Shown in pieces: positions 18,246-28,032 of a stretch of 64,000 bases of DNA. Where the stretch lies: contig CAYXTO010000014.1 of assembly GCA_964468045.1 (NCBI GenBank), positions 1-64,000 on the forward strand, in the 5' to 3' direction. The notes under the pieces are model-generated. The model searched no databases, was not told where the DNA came from, and was given only the letters and a program-made list of their open reading frames with translations. The stretch is from JAWKXU01 sp964468045 (GTDB taxonomy: Bacteria > Pseudomonadota > Alphaproteobacteria > Sphingomonadales > Sphingomonadaceae). A program made the translations under genes and the position numbers. How positions within the stretch are numbered: position 1 is the first letter of the stretch; each line of letters opens with the position of its first letter.

Positions 18246-21200
18246 GCGGGAAGGTCCATCCGCTGCATGGTTCGCAGCAGGACGCCGTCGATCCGGGGCA
18301 GACCGTGTGGCTTTCGGCTTCGGCAGGAACTGGCAAGACGCAGGTGCTTTCGGCGCGGGTGTTGCGGCTCCTGCTGCAGCCGGACGTCACGCCTTCGCAG
18401 ATACTCTGCCTCACCTTCACCAAGGCCGGTGCGGCGGAAATGGCCGTTCGCGTGAATGAAGTGCTGGCCAACTGGGTGCGGATGAAGCCGGAAGCGCTGG
18501 CAAAGGACCTCAAGGCGATCGGCGCGGATTTCGGGCCTGAAATCCAGGCCCGCGCGCGCACCCTGTTCGCCAGCGTGCTCGATTGCCCCGGCGGGGGATT
18601 GCGGATCGATACGATCCACGCCTTTTCGCAATGGCTGCTTGCGGCCTTTCCGGAGGAAGCGGGCCTTGCGCCGGGCACCCGGGCGATGGAAGATCGCGAC
18701 CGCGGTTTGCTCGCTCGCGAAGTGCTGGCCCGGATGCTCACCGATGCCGAGGCGCAAGGAGACGAGGAGAGCTTGCAGGCAATTGCCGATCTCAGCCTGC
18801 GCAAGGGGCCGGATGCGGTCGAAGCCTGGTTGATGCAGTGTGCGCAGGCACTTGAGGCCTGGACCGGGGCGGGAGCATGGACGCCGCCCTTGCGCCCGCG
18901 AGTGAACCTGCTGCTCGGGCTTCCGACGGATGCGGATCTCGCTTCCCTGCCGGACCTGTGCAGGGACGATGCTTTCGATGTCCGAGCCCTGCGACAATGC
19001 CTTGCGGCGCAGCGCGGATGGTCCGCGAAGACCGGGCAGGACTGCGCGGCGGCGATAGAGAGCTGGCTGGCGGGCGATGCGGTCCGGCGGATGGCGGCGC
19101 TGGATGAGCTGGCCGGCGCGCTCCTCACCCAGAAGGGTGAGCCGCGCAGCCTGAGTGCCATGCTCAAGCTCGATGCGGGCTATGGCGATGCGATCGGCCG
19201 GGTGCAGGCATGCCTTGCCGCCCTGCAGGAACGGCGGGCGCTGGTGGAACTTGCCGAATGGCTCACCCCCGCGCTCACCGTCGGCCGCAAGTTCGCCCTG
19301 GCCTGGGAGGAGGCGAAGACCCGGGAAGGTTTCGTCGATTTCGACGATCAGATCCGGCGCGCGGCGGAATTGCTGACCCGCTCCGGCATGGCGGAATGGA
19401 TCCGCTACAAGCTCGACCGGCGCTTCGACCACATATTGATCGACGAGGCGCAGGACACCAACGAAGCGCAATGGCGGATCATCGATGCGCTGACCGGCGA
19501 TTTCTTCGCCGGCAGCGGACAGCATGACGGCAAGCTGCGGACGCTGTTCGTGGTGGGGGACTATAAGCAGGCGATCTTCCGTTTCCAGGGCACCAGCCCC
19601 GAGAACTTCCGGGCCGCCCGCGACCGGGTAAGGGCCTCGATGGGCAGGGCTGCCGCCAATGAACAGGAAGCGCGGGGGCGGCGTCAGGCGCGGGAGCTGC
19701 TCGATCTCGGGCTCAGCCGTTCGTTCCGCACCGCGCAGCCGGTGCTCGATTTCGTGGATGCCGCCATAAAGACCATCGGCCCGGAGCGGTTCGGGCTCGC
19801 GGATGCGCCGGAGCGGCATGTCGGCGAGGAGCGGCCCGGCATCGTCGGGCTGTGGCGAGCGGTCGGGGTCGAGCCGGATGAAGACGAGCAGCTGCCCGAG
19901 GACGAGCAGGAATGGCTCTCCCGGCCGGATCGCCAACTGGCGGACAGGATCGCCGGTCAGATCGAAGCCTGGATGCGCGAGGGCTTCCCGCTGGTGAAAG
20001 GGGGCGCCCGCCGGGCCGGGCCGGGCGATGTGATGGTGCTGGTCAGGAAGCGCAAGGAACTGGCGGGGCTGATTGTGGCGCGGCTGCACGCGCGGCGAAT
20101 CCCGGTGGCGGGCGTCGACCGCTTGCGGCTCGGCGCGCCGCTGGCCGTGAAGGATCTCATGGCCGCGCTGCGTTTCGCCGCCCAGCCGCTCGATGACCTG
20201 AATCTCGCCAACCTGCTCGGCTCGCCCTTGCTGGGCTGGAGCCAGGAGCAATTGCTGGAACATTGCTTCCGCGACAAGGGCGTTGCCCTCTGGACGCATC
20301 TGCGCCGGTCCCGCCATCCGGAGGTGGCCGATGCACTCGAAAGGCTCGGCGATCTGCTGGCGCGCGCGGATTTCGAGCCGCCCCAGGCCTTGCTGCACTG
20401 GCTGCTGGTGGGGCCATGGCAGGGGCGGCGCAAGCTGGTTTCCCGCCTCGGCAGGGAAGCGAACGATCCGATCGATGAACTGGTCAACGCGGCGCTGGCC
20501 TATGCCTCCGCCCACACGCCCAGCCTCAAGGGGTTCATCCAGTGGTTCGACGCGGGCGAGGGCGAGCTGAAGCGTGAGGCCGGGGCAAGCGATGGGCTGG
20601 TACGGGTGATGACGGTGCATGGCTCCAAGGGCTTGCAGGCGCCCATCGTCATTCTGGCCGACGCCGCCGGCAATCCGGATGCGTCCCTGCCGCGCGGCCT
20701 TTCCCTGCAAGAGCTTTCCATCGACGGTGGCACCGGCAGGACGCTCCCGCTCCCCGGCCTGAGCAAGGCGGAGCGGGTCGGCCGAATTGGCGAGGCGGAG
20801 GCAGTCGAGGCCGCAGCGGAGCGCGAGGAGCATTGGCGGCTGCTGTACGTCGCCATGACGCGCGCCGAGGAAGCGCTGTTCATTGCCGGGTCGCTGGGAG
20901 CGAGGGAAACGCAACCCGCGCCGGATAGCTGGTATGCGCAGCTTGCCCCGCTGTTCACCGCCTCGCCGCTGCCCGATCCGATCTGGGGCGAGCGGCGCGA
21001 ATGGGGCGCTTTGGCGGACTTGCCCGAAGCGGTGGCGCCGGTTCATCCGGTGGAAGAGAGGATGGCGCTGCCGGAGTGGGCAATGCGGCCGGTCGGCCCT
21101 GAACCGCGTCCGCCCCGCCCGCTCGCTCCATCGGCGGCGGGCGAGGACAATTCGCCGGATCCCCCCTTTCCGCCGGGGGCCGGGGTGGAGGCAGCACGGC

Positions 21201-21715
21201 GCGGTGTGCTGATCCATCGCTTGCTGGAGCGTCTGCCGGAACTGCCGCCGGAGCAACGTGGTGCTTCCGCGCGGGCGTGGCTGAATCGCAATGCCGCCGA
21301 TTTGAGCGAGGAGCAGCGCGAGGAGATCGCGGAATCCGCGCTGGTCGTCCTGGCGTCCCCGGACTGGCACAATGTGTTCGCCCCGGGCACCCTTGCCGAA
21401 GTGCCGCTGGCCGCTACTGTAGAAGGGCAGGTCGTGGCGGGCACGATCGACCGTCTGCTGGTGACGCCGGACCGTATCGTGGTGGTGGATTTCAAGACCG
21501 CGCGTCGCCCTCCATCGCGTCTGGAGGAGGTGCAGGGCGGCATTCTTCGCCAGATGGGCGCTTACGCCGCCGCCCTGCGGGAGATATATCCCGGGCGGGA
21601 GGTGACGGCTGCCTTGCTCTATACGCAGGTTCCCATTCTCATTCCGATCTCCGCCGAAGTGCTGGAACGAAACAAGCCTTCATATCTGGGGATACAGCAA
21701 AGCTATCCCGGCTGA
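18242..21715 (+). CDS. addA: double-strand break repair helicase-nuclease AddA
   Basis: The 1157-residue UvrD-family helicase has Walker A SASAGTGKTQ near residue 23, motif II ILIDEAQDTNEAQW, motif III GDYKQAIFRFQG, motif V MTVHGSKGLQAP, motif VI YVAMTRAEEAL, and a C-terminal RecB-type nuclease with TIDRLLV and VVVDFKTARRP. All motifs for ATP-driven unwinding and end resection are present. It overlaps addB by four bases, and trxA follows after 57 bases, an order I recall from other alphaproteobacteria. Many antisense frames are open across it; these are composition artefacts. Confidence 0.96.
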   Translation: MSGKVHPLHGSQQDAVDPGQTVWLSASAGTGKTQVLSARVLRLLLQPDVTPSQILCLTFTKAGAAEMAVRVNEVLANWVRMKPEALAKDLKAIGADFGPEIQARARTLFASVLDCPGGGLRIDTIHAFSQWLLAAFPEEAGLAPGTRAMEDRDRGLLAREVLARMLTDAEAQGDEESLQAIADLSLRKGPDAVEAWLMQCAQALEAWTGAGAWTPPLRPRVNLLLGLPTDADLASLPDLCRDDAFDVRALRQCLAAQRGWSAKTGQDCAAAIESWLAGDAVRRMAALDELAGALLTQKGEPRSLSAMLKLDAGYGDAIGRVQACLAALQERRALVELAEWLTPALTVGRKFALAWEEAKTREGFVDFDDQIRRAAELLTRSGMAEWIRYKLDRRFDHILIDEAQDTNEAQWRIIDALTGDFFAGSGQHDGKLRTLFVVGDYKQAIFRFQGTSPENFRAARDRVRASMGRAAANEQEARGRRQARELLDLGLSRSFRTAQPVLDFVDAAIKTIGPERFGLADAPERHVGEERPGIVGLWRAVGVEPDEDEQLPEDEQEWLSRPDRQLADRIAGQIEAWMREGFPLVKGGARRAGPGDVMVLVRKRKELAGLIVARLHARRIPVAGVDRLRLGAPLAVKDLMAALRFAAQPLDDLNLANLLGSPLLGWSQEQLLEHCFRDKGVALWTHLRRSRHPEVADALERLGDLLARADFEPPQALLHWLLVGPWQGRRKLVSRLGREANDPIDELVNAALAYASAHTPSLKGFIQWFDAGEGELKREAGASDGLVRVMTVHGSKGLQAPIVILADAAGNPDASLPRGLSLQELSIDGGTGRTLPLPGLSKAERVGRIGEAEAVEAAAEREEHWRLLYVAMTRAEEALFIAGSLGARETQPAPDSWYAQLAPLFTASPLPDPIWGERREWGALADLPEAVAPVHPVEERMALPEWAMRPVGPEPRPPRPLAPSAAGEDNSPDPPFPPGAGVEAARRGVLIHRLLERLPELPPEQRGASARAWLNRNAADLSEEQREEIAESALVVLASPDWHNVFAPGTLAEVPLAATVEGQVVAGTIDRLLVTPDRIVVVDFKTARRPPSRLEEVQGGILRQMGAYAAALREIYPGREVTAALLYTQVPILIPISAEVLERNKPSYLGIQQSYPG

Positions 21716-21772
21716 GCCGTTGCGTTCGGCCGCAGCGATCCTAGATTGTGTGGCGAGAGCAAGGAGTAAGAA

Positions 21773-22093
21773 ATGCCCACAAAAGCCGTTACGGACGCGA
21801 GCTTTGCCGATGACGTCCTCAATTCCGACAAGCCCGTCCTGGTCGATTTCTGGGCGGATTGGTGCGGCCCCTGCAAGATGATCGGCCCGGCTCTCGAGGA
21901 AATCAGCGACGAACTGGCCGACAGGGTGACCATCGCCAAGATGGATATCATGGAGAATACCAACATCCCGGGTCAGATCGGCGTGCAGTCGATCCCGTTG
22001 ATGGTCCTGTTCAAGGATGGCAAGGCGGTTGCCCAGAAGCTTGGCGCCGCGCCGAAGAGCCAGCTCAAGAGCTGGATCGAAAGCGAGCTTTAA
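21773..22093 (+). CDS. trxA: thioredoxin
   Basis: The 106-residue classical thioredoxin has its active site in FWADWCGPCKM (C31, C34), cis-proline in QSIPLMVLF, and a normal family length. It serves as a general protein-disulphide reductant. AAGGAG precedes the ATG. Its TAA lies in a TTAA tetranucleotide that also supplies the stop codon of the convergent phosphatase gene. Confidence 0.97.
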   Translation: MPTKAVTDASFADDVLNSDKPVLVDFWADWCGPCKMIGPALEEISDELADRVTIAKMDIMENTNIPGQIGVQSIPLMVLFKDGKAVAQKLGAAPKSQLKSWIESEL

Positions 22094-22902
22094 GCGAGCG
22101 CCGCAAGACGCGCGGCCAGGTCGTCCCAAAGCTTAGGGCTGGCCGCGCCGATCAATCCCGGAAGTGCATGTTCGTCCACCCGATAGGCTGAGCCGTCCAG
22201 GCGCGCGGCCTTGCCGCCTGCCTCGTTGAGCCAGAGCACACCGGCGGCATGATCCCAGGGCAGGGTGCGCTGGAAGATCGAAAGATCGTTCTCCCCCAGT
22301 GCGAGCCGGGGATATTGTTCGGCAGCGCAGCGCGGAATGTCGACCACGGTGTAGTAAGGGGCGATATGGGCCGCTATCGCCTGTCGCTCATCCTGGGCCA
22401 GGAACAACAGGGAAATGGCGGCAACCGGCGGCTCAAGGCCGCTCGTTCGGGCTGAAACCCGGTCCTCGCCGATAAAGGCTCCCCCGCCACGCCGGGCATG
22501 GCAGAAACGGCCCGAGAGCGGATCGTATAGCCAGCCGGCCAGCGTTTCGCCCGCGTCGGCCAGCGCAACGATGATGCCGAAAGGCGCCGCCCCATGCGCG
22601 AAATTATGGGTGCCATCCAGCGGATCGACGATCCAGCAGAGGCCGGAAAGGCGATCCAGCAGCGATGGGTCGGCGTGGCTGGCTTCTTCGCCCACGATCG
22701 CCGCTTCGGGCAGAAGCCGCATCAGCCCTTCTGCGATGATCTCCTCCGCCTCATGATCGGCGATAGTCACGAAATCATCGGCTGCCTTCTGGTGGATATC
22801 GTGATCCGCGAGCTTTCGAAAACGCGGAAGGATCGCGCGTTGCGCCGCCTCTTGCAGCAAGGCCCGGACATTGCCGGTGAGTGTGTCGGCGGTGGCGTTC
22901 AC
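22090..22902 (-). CDS. inositol monophosphatase-family phosphatase
   Basis: The 270-residue Mg-dependent phosphatase has GEEASH near residue 72, the metal motif WIVDPLDGTHNFAHG and a C-terminal LPWDHAAGVLWLNEAGG. The substrate could be histidinol phosphate, inositol phosphate or a nucleotide bisphosphate; sequence alone does not decide. GTG 22902 is chosen because it overlaps the stop of the upstream GST gene in a GTGA arrangement. It is third in argJ-GST-phosphatase. A second family member lies at 59.2 kb. Confidence 0.88.
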   Translation of the reverse strand: MNATADTLTGNVRALLQEAAQRAILPRFRKLADHDIHQKAADDFVTIADHEAEEIIAEGLMRLLPEAAIVGEEASHADPSLLDRLSGLCWIVDPLDGTHNFAHGAAPFGIIVALADAGETLAGWLYDPLSGRFCHARRGGGAFIGEDRVSARTSGLEPPVAAISLLFLAQDERQAIAAHIAPYYTVVDIPRCAAEQYPRLALGENDLSIFQRTLPWDHAAGVLWLNEAGGKAARLDGSAYRVDEHALPGLIGAASPKLWDDLAARLAALA

Positions 22903-23510
22903 GTCAGCGGAATCATCACCTGCGAGGCATAGCCCGGCCATTCCCGCAGACGCGCGTACCAATTTTCCAGACGCGGAAAGGCCGGGCGCTCGATCGGCAG
23001 GTTGAACCAGGTATAGGCATACACCCCCAGGGGAATGTCGCCGATGCCGAATTCATGTCCCGAGAGCCAGGGCTGTTCTCCAAGATAGCGCTCCGGCACC
23101 GCCAGTAGTTTCGCGCAGGCGGCCGCCGACGCCGCGATGGCGGCTCGATCGCGTTCGGCCTCGGGCTTGCGGATGCAATGGAGGAAGGCATTGCGCTGCG
23201 CATCGGCATAGCCGGCCTGCCAATCCATCCACCGGTCCCCGACCGCTCGCCTCGCAGGATCGGCAGGCCACCATCTTTCGCCGCCATGCTGCGCGGCGAG
23301 ATAGCGCAGGATCGCATTCGATTCCCACAGCACCAGCCCTTCATCCTCGATGGTCGGGATCAGGGCGTTGGGATTCTTTTCGAGATAGGCCGTATCCATG
23401 CCAAACTGGCCGCCGATGTCGATCCGGCGATAGGCCATGCCCAGCTCCTCCGCGAACCAGGCGATCTTCTTCACATTATGGGAATTGAGCCGCCCCCAGA
23501 TCGTCAGCAT
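22899..23510 (-). CDS. glutathione S-transferase family protein
   Basis: The 203-residue protein has an N-terminal thioredoxin-like domain (MLTIWGRLNSHNVKK, then NALIPTIEDEGLVLWESNAI with the glutathione-binding ESNAI) and an all-helical C-terminal domain ending near the MIPLT tail. The Ser near residue 10 is a plausible catalytic residue. It lies four bases after argJ and overlaps the phosphatase start, so the three form an operon. Substrate unknown. Confidence 0.9.
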   Translation of the reverse strand: MLTIWGRLNSHNVKKIAWFAEELGMAYRRIDIGGQFGMDTAYLEKNPNALIPTIEDEGLVLWESNAILRYLAAQHGGERWWPADPARRAVGDRWMDWQAGYADAQRNAFLHCIRKPEAERDRAAIAASAAACAKLLAVPERYLGEQPWLSGHEFGIGDIPLGVYAYTWFNLPIERPAFPRLENWYARLREWPGYASQVMIPLT

Positions 23511-23514
23511 TCAC

Positions 23515-24741
23515 TCAGCTCCGGTAATCGGCATTGATCGATATGTATCCGTGAGTCAGGTCGCAGGTCCATACCGTTGCCGCGCCGTCGCCCAGTCCGA
23601 GGTCAACGGCGACTTCGATTTCGCGGCCCTTGAGATGCTCCGCCACAGGGGTTTCGTCATAGTCGGCAAGCGGGAGTCCGTTCCTGGCGGTCCATACCCC
23701 GCCGAACCCGATCGAAAGCTTGTCCCGGTCCGCTGGTTCGCCCGCCTTGCCCACGGCCATGACCACGCGGCCCCAATTCGCATCCTCTCCGGCAATCGCG
23801 GTTTTCACCAAGGGCGAATTGGCGATGGCAAGGCCGACCTTGCGCGCGCTTTCGTCGGAAACCGCTCCGGTGACGCGGATCGCAATGAACTTCTGCGCGC
23901 CTTCCCCGTCCCGCACGACCAGATGGGCAAGCTGGCGGCAGACATCGTTCAGCGCGGCCGCAAAGGCGTCGGCTCCGGCGCTTTCGAACGATGCGAGCGG
24001 TGCATTGCCTGCCTTGCCGGTGGCGAAGGCCAGCACCGTGTCGCTCGTCGAGGTGTCGCTATCCACCGTGATGCAGCTGAAGCTGCCTGCATTGGCAGCG
24101 GAAAGCAGCCGCTGCAGGAAAGCCGGTTCCACCGCGGCATCGGTGAAGATGTAGCCCAGCATGGTCGCCATATCGGGCGCGATCATGCCGCTGCCCTTGA
24201 TGAAGGCGGCGATTTCCACCCGCTTGCCATCGACGATGGCGGAAGCGGTCGCGCCTTTCGCGAAAGTATCCGTGGTGCCGATGGTATTGGCGGCATCCTC
24301 CCAGGAGCAGGGCTGGGCGGCGAGCGCTGCGGCAACGCCCGCTTGAGCCTTATCCTTGGGCAGGGGCACGCCGATCACGCCGGTGGAAGACACGAACACC
24401 TGCTCCCGCGGGCAGCCGAGATGTTCCGCCACCTGGGCCATGATCTGCTCCACCGCCTCGCGGCCGCGATAGCCGGTGAAGGCGTTGGAATTGCCGGCAT
24501 TGACCACCAGCGCACGCGCGAGGCCTTGCCTTGCGTTGTCCCGGCCAAGCTCGACTTCGGAGGAGCAGCAGATATTCCTGGTGAAGACGCCCGCCACAGC
24601 CGTGCCTTCCGCCAATTCGGCATAAGTCAGGTCACACCGGCCCCAGTCCTTGTATCCGGCGCGGGCGATACGCAGCGTAACGCCAGCAATGGCCGGCATC
24701 TCAGGGAAGGGCAGGGCGAGCGGAGAGGTGGCGATGTCCAT
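23515..24741 (-). CDS. argJ: bifunctional glutamate N-acetyltransferase / amino-acid acetyltransferase ArgJ
   Basis: The 408-residue enzyme transfers acetyl from N-acetylornithine to glutamate in arginine synthesis. It self-cleaves before a threonine, seen here in VSSTGVIGVPL, giving alpha and beta chains. GNSNAFTG and the C-terminal DLTHGYISINADYRS are also family hallmarks. The ATG at 24741 has AGAGGG upstream and fits family length; the frame stays open to 24807 but the extra residues do not resemble ArgJ. It is first of three overlapping or abutting genes on the minus strand. Confidence 0.95.
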   Translation of the reverse strand: MDIATSPLALPFPEMPAIAGVTLRIARAGYKDWGRCDLTYAELAEGTAVAGVFTRNICCSSEVELGRDNARQGLARALVVNAGNSNAFTGYRGREAVEQIMAQVAEHLGCPREQVFVSSTGVIGVPLPKDKAQAGVAAALAAQPCSWEDAANTIGTTDTFAKGATASAIVDGKRVEIAAFIKGSGMIAPDMATMLGYIFTDAAVEPAFLQRLLSAANAGSFSCITVDSDTSTSDTVLAFATGKAGNAPLASFESAGADAFAAALNDVCRQLAHLVVRDGEGAQKFIAIRVTGAVSDESARKVGLAIANSPLVKTAIAGEDANWGRVVMAVGKAGEPADRDKLSIGFGGVWTARNGLPLADYDETPVAEHLKGREIEVAVDLGLGDGAATVWTCDLTHGYISINADYRS

Positions 24742-24830
24742 GGCGGTGCCCTCTACTTCCACGTCGCGCGCAGGTAAATGCGCTTTCCCGGTGGACCTTT
24801 GACGCATCCATCCCTATCTCGGGCGTCGCA

Positions 24831-25103
24831 ATGTTGCGCCAACTGCTCACTCTGCTTGCCCTGATCACGGGCCTTGCCGCCACCGCCGCACCGGCGGAAA
24901 CACGGCTTGCCGCTCATCAAGGGGTGCAGGTCCAGGCGGCAACGGAGAAATCGGCCGTTGCGCTGGCGCAGCGGATTGCCCCGGTTGCGAGCCATTTTTC
25001 GGAAGCCGCAGGGCAGGCTGCGCCGCTCATTGCCATCACCCTTGAACGGCGGGCGCCGGGAACGCCCGCTGTCCGGATCGGGCTTGATCGCGCGCACGAG
25101 TAG
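24831..25103 (+). CDS. small exported hypothetical protein
   Basis: The 90-residue product has a strong signal peptide (MLRQLLTLLALITG, cleaved near APAET) and a short mature chain without cysteines that ends RIGLDRAHE. It lies in the divergent gap between argJ and secA, so it could be a real gene or a chance frame; the clean signal peptide favours a real gene. Secretion-monitor-type control of secA (as by SecM) is conceivable from the position, but no arrest motif is evident. Confidence 0.55.
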   Translation: MLRQLLTLLALITGLAATAAPAETRLAAHQGVQVQAATEKSAVALAQRIAPVASHFSEAAGQAAPLIAITLERRAPGTPAVRIGLDRAHE

Positions 25104-25197
25104 GGCTTTTTCCCCGCTTCTCCAATTTGTGCGTGGCCGCGGCGCTGGAAGCCGAAAGCGGCTTTCGATCGATACATCATACTGACAGGAACAGACC

Positions 25198-27936
25198 ATG
25201 CTTGGTGCCGTCGCCAAAGCCGTTTTCGGCTCCTCCAACGACCGTTACGTCAAGTCGCTCGACAAGATCGTGCGCGTGATCAATGCGCTTGAACCGCAGC
25301 TCGAAGCGCTGACGGACGCGGAGCTTTCCGCGCAGACCGACAAGTTTCGCGACCAGCTTGCAGCCGGCGCGACGCTGGACGGCATTCTTCCGGAAGCCTT
25401 CGCCACCGTTCGCGAGGCAGCCCGCCGCGTGCTGGGCATGCGCCATTTCGACGTCCAGATGGTGGGCGGCATCGTGCTGCATCGTGGCGAAATCGCCGAA
25501 ATGCGCACGGGCGAGGGCAAGACCCTGGTCGCGACGCTCGCCACCTATCTCAACGCGATCGAGGGCAAGGGCGTCCACGTCGTCACGGTGAATGATTATC
25601 TCGCTACGCGCGACGCGGAATGGATGGGGCAGATCCACCGGTTTCTCGGCCTTTCGGTCGGCACGATCATTCCGGGCAAGAACGAGTTCGAGCGGCGCGA
25701 AGCCTACGCCGCGGATATCACATACGGCACCAACAACGAGTTCGGCTTCGATTACCTGCGCGACAATATGAAGCATGAGCGCAATCAGATGGTGCAGCGC
25801 CCGTTCAATTACGCCATCGTTGACGAGGTGGACTCGATCCTGATCGACGAAGCGCGGACCCCGTTGATCATTTCCGGACCGACCGAGGACAAGTCCGACC
25901 TGTATGTCGCGGTCGACGAGGTCGTGGGGCAGATCGGGCCCGAATATTACGAGGCGGACGAGAAGGCGAAGAGCGTCACCCTGACCGAGGATGGCGTGGA
26001 ACTGGCCGAGCGGATGCTTGAGGCAGCAGGCCTGCTGGCGACCTCCAACCTCTACGATGTCGAGAATACGCAGGTCGTGCATCATCTGGACCAGGCCTTG
26101 CGCGCCAATGTGATGTTCAAGCGCGATATCGATTACATCGTGAAGGACGAGAAGGTCGTCATCATCGACGAGTTCACCGGCCGCATGATGGATGGGCGGC
26201 GCTGGTCGAACGGCCTGCACCAGGCGGTCGAGGCCAAGGAAAGGGTGAAGATCGAGCCGGAGAACCAGACCATGGCTTCGATCACCTTCCAGAACTACTT
26301 CCGGATGTATCCCAAGCTTTCGGGGATGACCGGCACGGCCGCCACGGAAGCGGCGGAATTCTACGACATCTACAAGATGAACGTCGTCACCATTCCGACC
26401 AATCTTCCGGTGCAACGTATCGATGAAGAGGATGAATTCTACAAGAATACCAACGACAAGTTTCGCGCCATCGCCAAGGCCATCCGGGAGAAAAACGAGA
26501 TCGGCCAGCCGGTTCTGGTCGGCACGGTTTCCATCGAGAAATCGGAGCTCCTGTCCCAATTCCTCAAGGAAGAAGGCGTTCAACACGCCGTGCTGAATGC
26601 GCGTTTCCATGAAATGGAAGCCCATATCGTGGCTCAGGCGGGCCGGCTGGGCGCCGTGACCATCGCCACCAACATGGCGGGCCGCGGCACCGACATCCAG
26701 CTGGGAGGCAATGTGGAGTTCCGCATCGAGGACGAATTGCGCGATATGACCGAAGGCCCGGAACGTGACGCCGCGGTCGAGCGGATCAGGCGCGAGGTCG
26801 CTGAGGAACGGGAAGAGGTGAAAGCCGCAGGCGGCCTTTTCGTGCTGGGCACGGAGCGCCATGAAAGCCGCCGCATTGACAACCAGCTGCGCGGCCGGTC
26901 GGGGCGCCAGGGCGACCCGGGCCTTTCGCGTTTCTATCTGTGTCTCGAAGACGACCTGCTGCGCATCTTCGGACCTGACACGCTGTTTGCGCGGATGATG
27001 AATTCGAATCTGGCGGACGGTGAGGCGATCGGATCCAAATGGCTGTCAAAGGCGATCGAAACGGCCCAAAAGAAGGTGGAGGCCCGCAACTACGACATCC
27101 GCAAGCAGGTGGTGGAATACGACGACGTGATGAACGACCAGCGCAAGGTCGTTTATGAACAGCGCGCGGAAATCATGGATTCGGAGACGGTCGACGATGT
27201 CGTGTTCGAAATGCGGCAGGACACCGTGAATACACTCGTCGCGGATTCCTGTCCCGCCGGCTCTTATCCCGAGCAGTGGAATATCGATGAGCTGAAAGCG
27301 AAGGTTTCCGACGTTCTCGGACTGGAACCGCCGCTCGACGACTGGATGCAGGAAGATGCGCTTGAGTCGGAAATCATCGAGGAACGCATTGCGCAGCTCG
27401 CCGACGCGAAGATGGAAAGCAAGATCGCATCAACTGATCTGAATATCTGGCGGCAGGTCGAAAAGAGCATTCTTCTCGACCGGCTGGATTATCATTGGAA
27501 GGAGCATCTCGCTACGCTGGATGCCTTGCGGCAGGTCGTGTTCCTTCGTGCCTATGCGCAGAAGCAGCCGATCAACGAGTATAAGCGGGAAGCGTTTGGC
27601 CTGTTCGAACGGATGCTGGATACGATCCGGGAAGATGTGACGCGTATTCTCATGAACAGCGAATTCCAATTCCAGCCGCAACCCATGGACCTGCCGGAAT
27701 TGCCGGACTTCCTGACCGGCCATATCGATCCGTTTACCGGAGAGAATGACGCAGCGGGGGTCATGCCGGGCGCGGAAGCCATGCTGGGAGCGCTTGCCGC
27801 CGTGCCCCAAACTGCTGGGGGGGCAGGTGGGGTAGCTACCGGAGACCCCTATGCCGGCATGAACATAAGTCGCAACGCTCCATGCCCTTGCGGTTCCGGC
27901 AACAAGTACAAGCATTGCCACGGCGCAGTCGGTTGA
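25198..27936 (+). CDS. secA: preprotein translocase ATPase SecA
   Basis: The 912-residue motor drives Sec-dependent export through SecYEG. It shows Walker A MRTGEGKTLVATL near residue 100, VDEVDSILIDEARTPLI, GTEFTGRMM-like DEFTGRMMDGRRW, TNMAGRGTDIQLGG, and the HESRRIDNQLRGRSGRQGD region. The C-terminal SEC-C zinc motif is CPCGSGNKYKHCHG, so the protein is complete. ATG 25198 is preceded by CAGGAACAG. Confidence 0.98.
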   Translation: MLGAVAKAVFGSSNDRYVKSLDKIVRVINALEPQLEALTDAELSAQTDKFRDQLAAGATLDGILPEAFATVREAARRVLGMRHFDVQMVGGIVLHRGEIAEMRTGEGKTLVATLATYLNAIEGKGVHVVTVNDYLATRDAEWMGQIHRFLGLSVGTIIPGKNEFERREAYAADITYGTNNEFGFDYLRDNMKHERNQMVQRPFNYAIVDEVDSILIDEARTPLIISGPTEDKSDLYVAVDEVVGQIGPEYYEADEKAKSVTLTEDGVELAERMLEAAGLLATSNLYDVENTQVVHHLDQALRANVMFKRDIDYIVKDEKVVIIDEFTGRMMDGRRWSNGLHQAVEAKERVKIEPENQTMASITFQNYFRMYPKLSGMTGTAATEAAEFYDIYKMNVVTIPTNLPVQRIDEEDEFYKNTNDKFRAIAKAIREKNEIGQPVLVGTVSIEKSELLSQFLKEEGVQHAVLNARFHEMEAHIVAQAGRLGAVTIATNMAGRGTDIQLGGNVEFRIEDELRDMTEGPERDAAVERIRREVAEEREEVKAAGGLFVLGTERHESRRIDNQLRGRSGRQGDPGLSRFYLCLEDDLLRIFGPDTLFARMMNSNLADGEAIGSKWLSKAIETAQKKVEARNYDIRKQVVEYDDVMNDQRKVVYEQRAEIMDSETVDDVVFEMRQDTVNTLVADSCPAGSYPEQWNIDELKAKVSDVLGLEPPLDDWMQEDALESEIIEERIAQLADAKMESKIASTDLNIWRQVEKSILLDRLDYHWKEHLATLDALRQVVFLRAYAQKQPINEYKREAFGLFERMLDTIREDVTRILMNSEFQFQPQPMDLPELPDFLTGHIDPFTGENDAAGVMPGAEAMLGALAAVPQTAGGAGGVATGDPYAGMNISRNAPCPCGSGNKYKHCHGAVG

Positions 27937-27943
27937 TATCGGT

Positions 27944-27977
27944 CATATAACGACTGTGTTTGCGCGGTTGTTATATG
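27944..27977. terminator. inverted repeat between convergent secA and fpr
   Basis: CATATAACGAC at 27944-27954 pairs, with one mismatch, with GTTGTTATATG at 27967-27977 across a 12-base loop, starting eight bases after the secA stop. Position suggests a bidirectional terminator. The stem is AT-rich and lacks a clean T-tract, so a protein-binding dyad is an alternative. Confidence 0.5.
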
Positions 27978-28032
27978 CCGGATGACAAGGGCGTCCGGGA
28001 AGCGTGTGGCCTGAAATTTCTACGGGCAGGAC

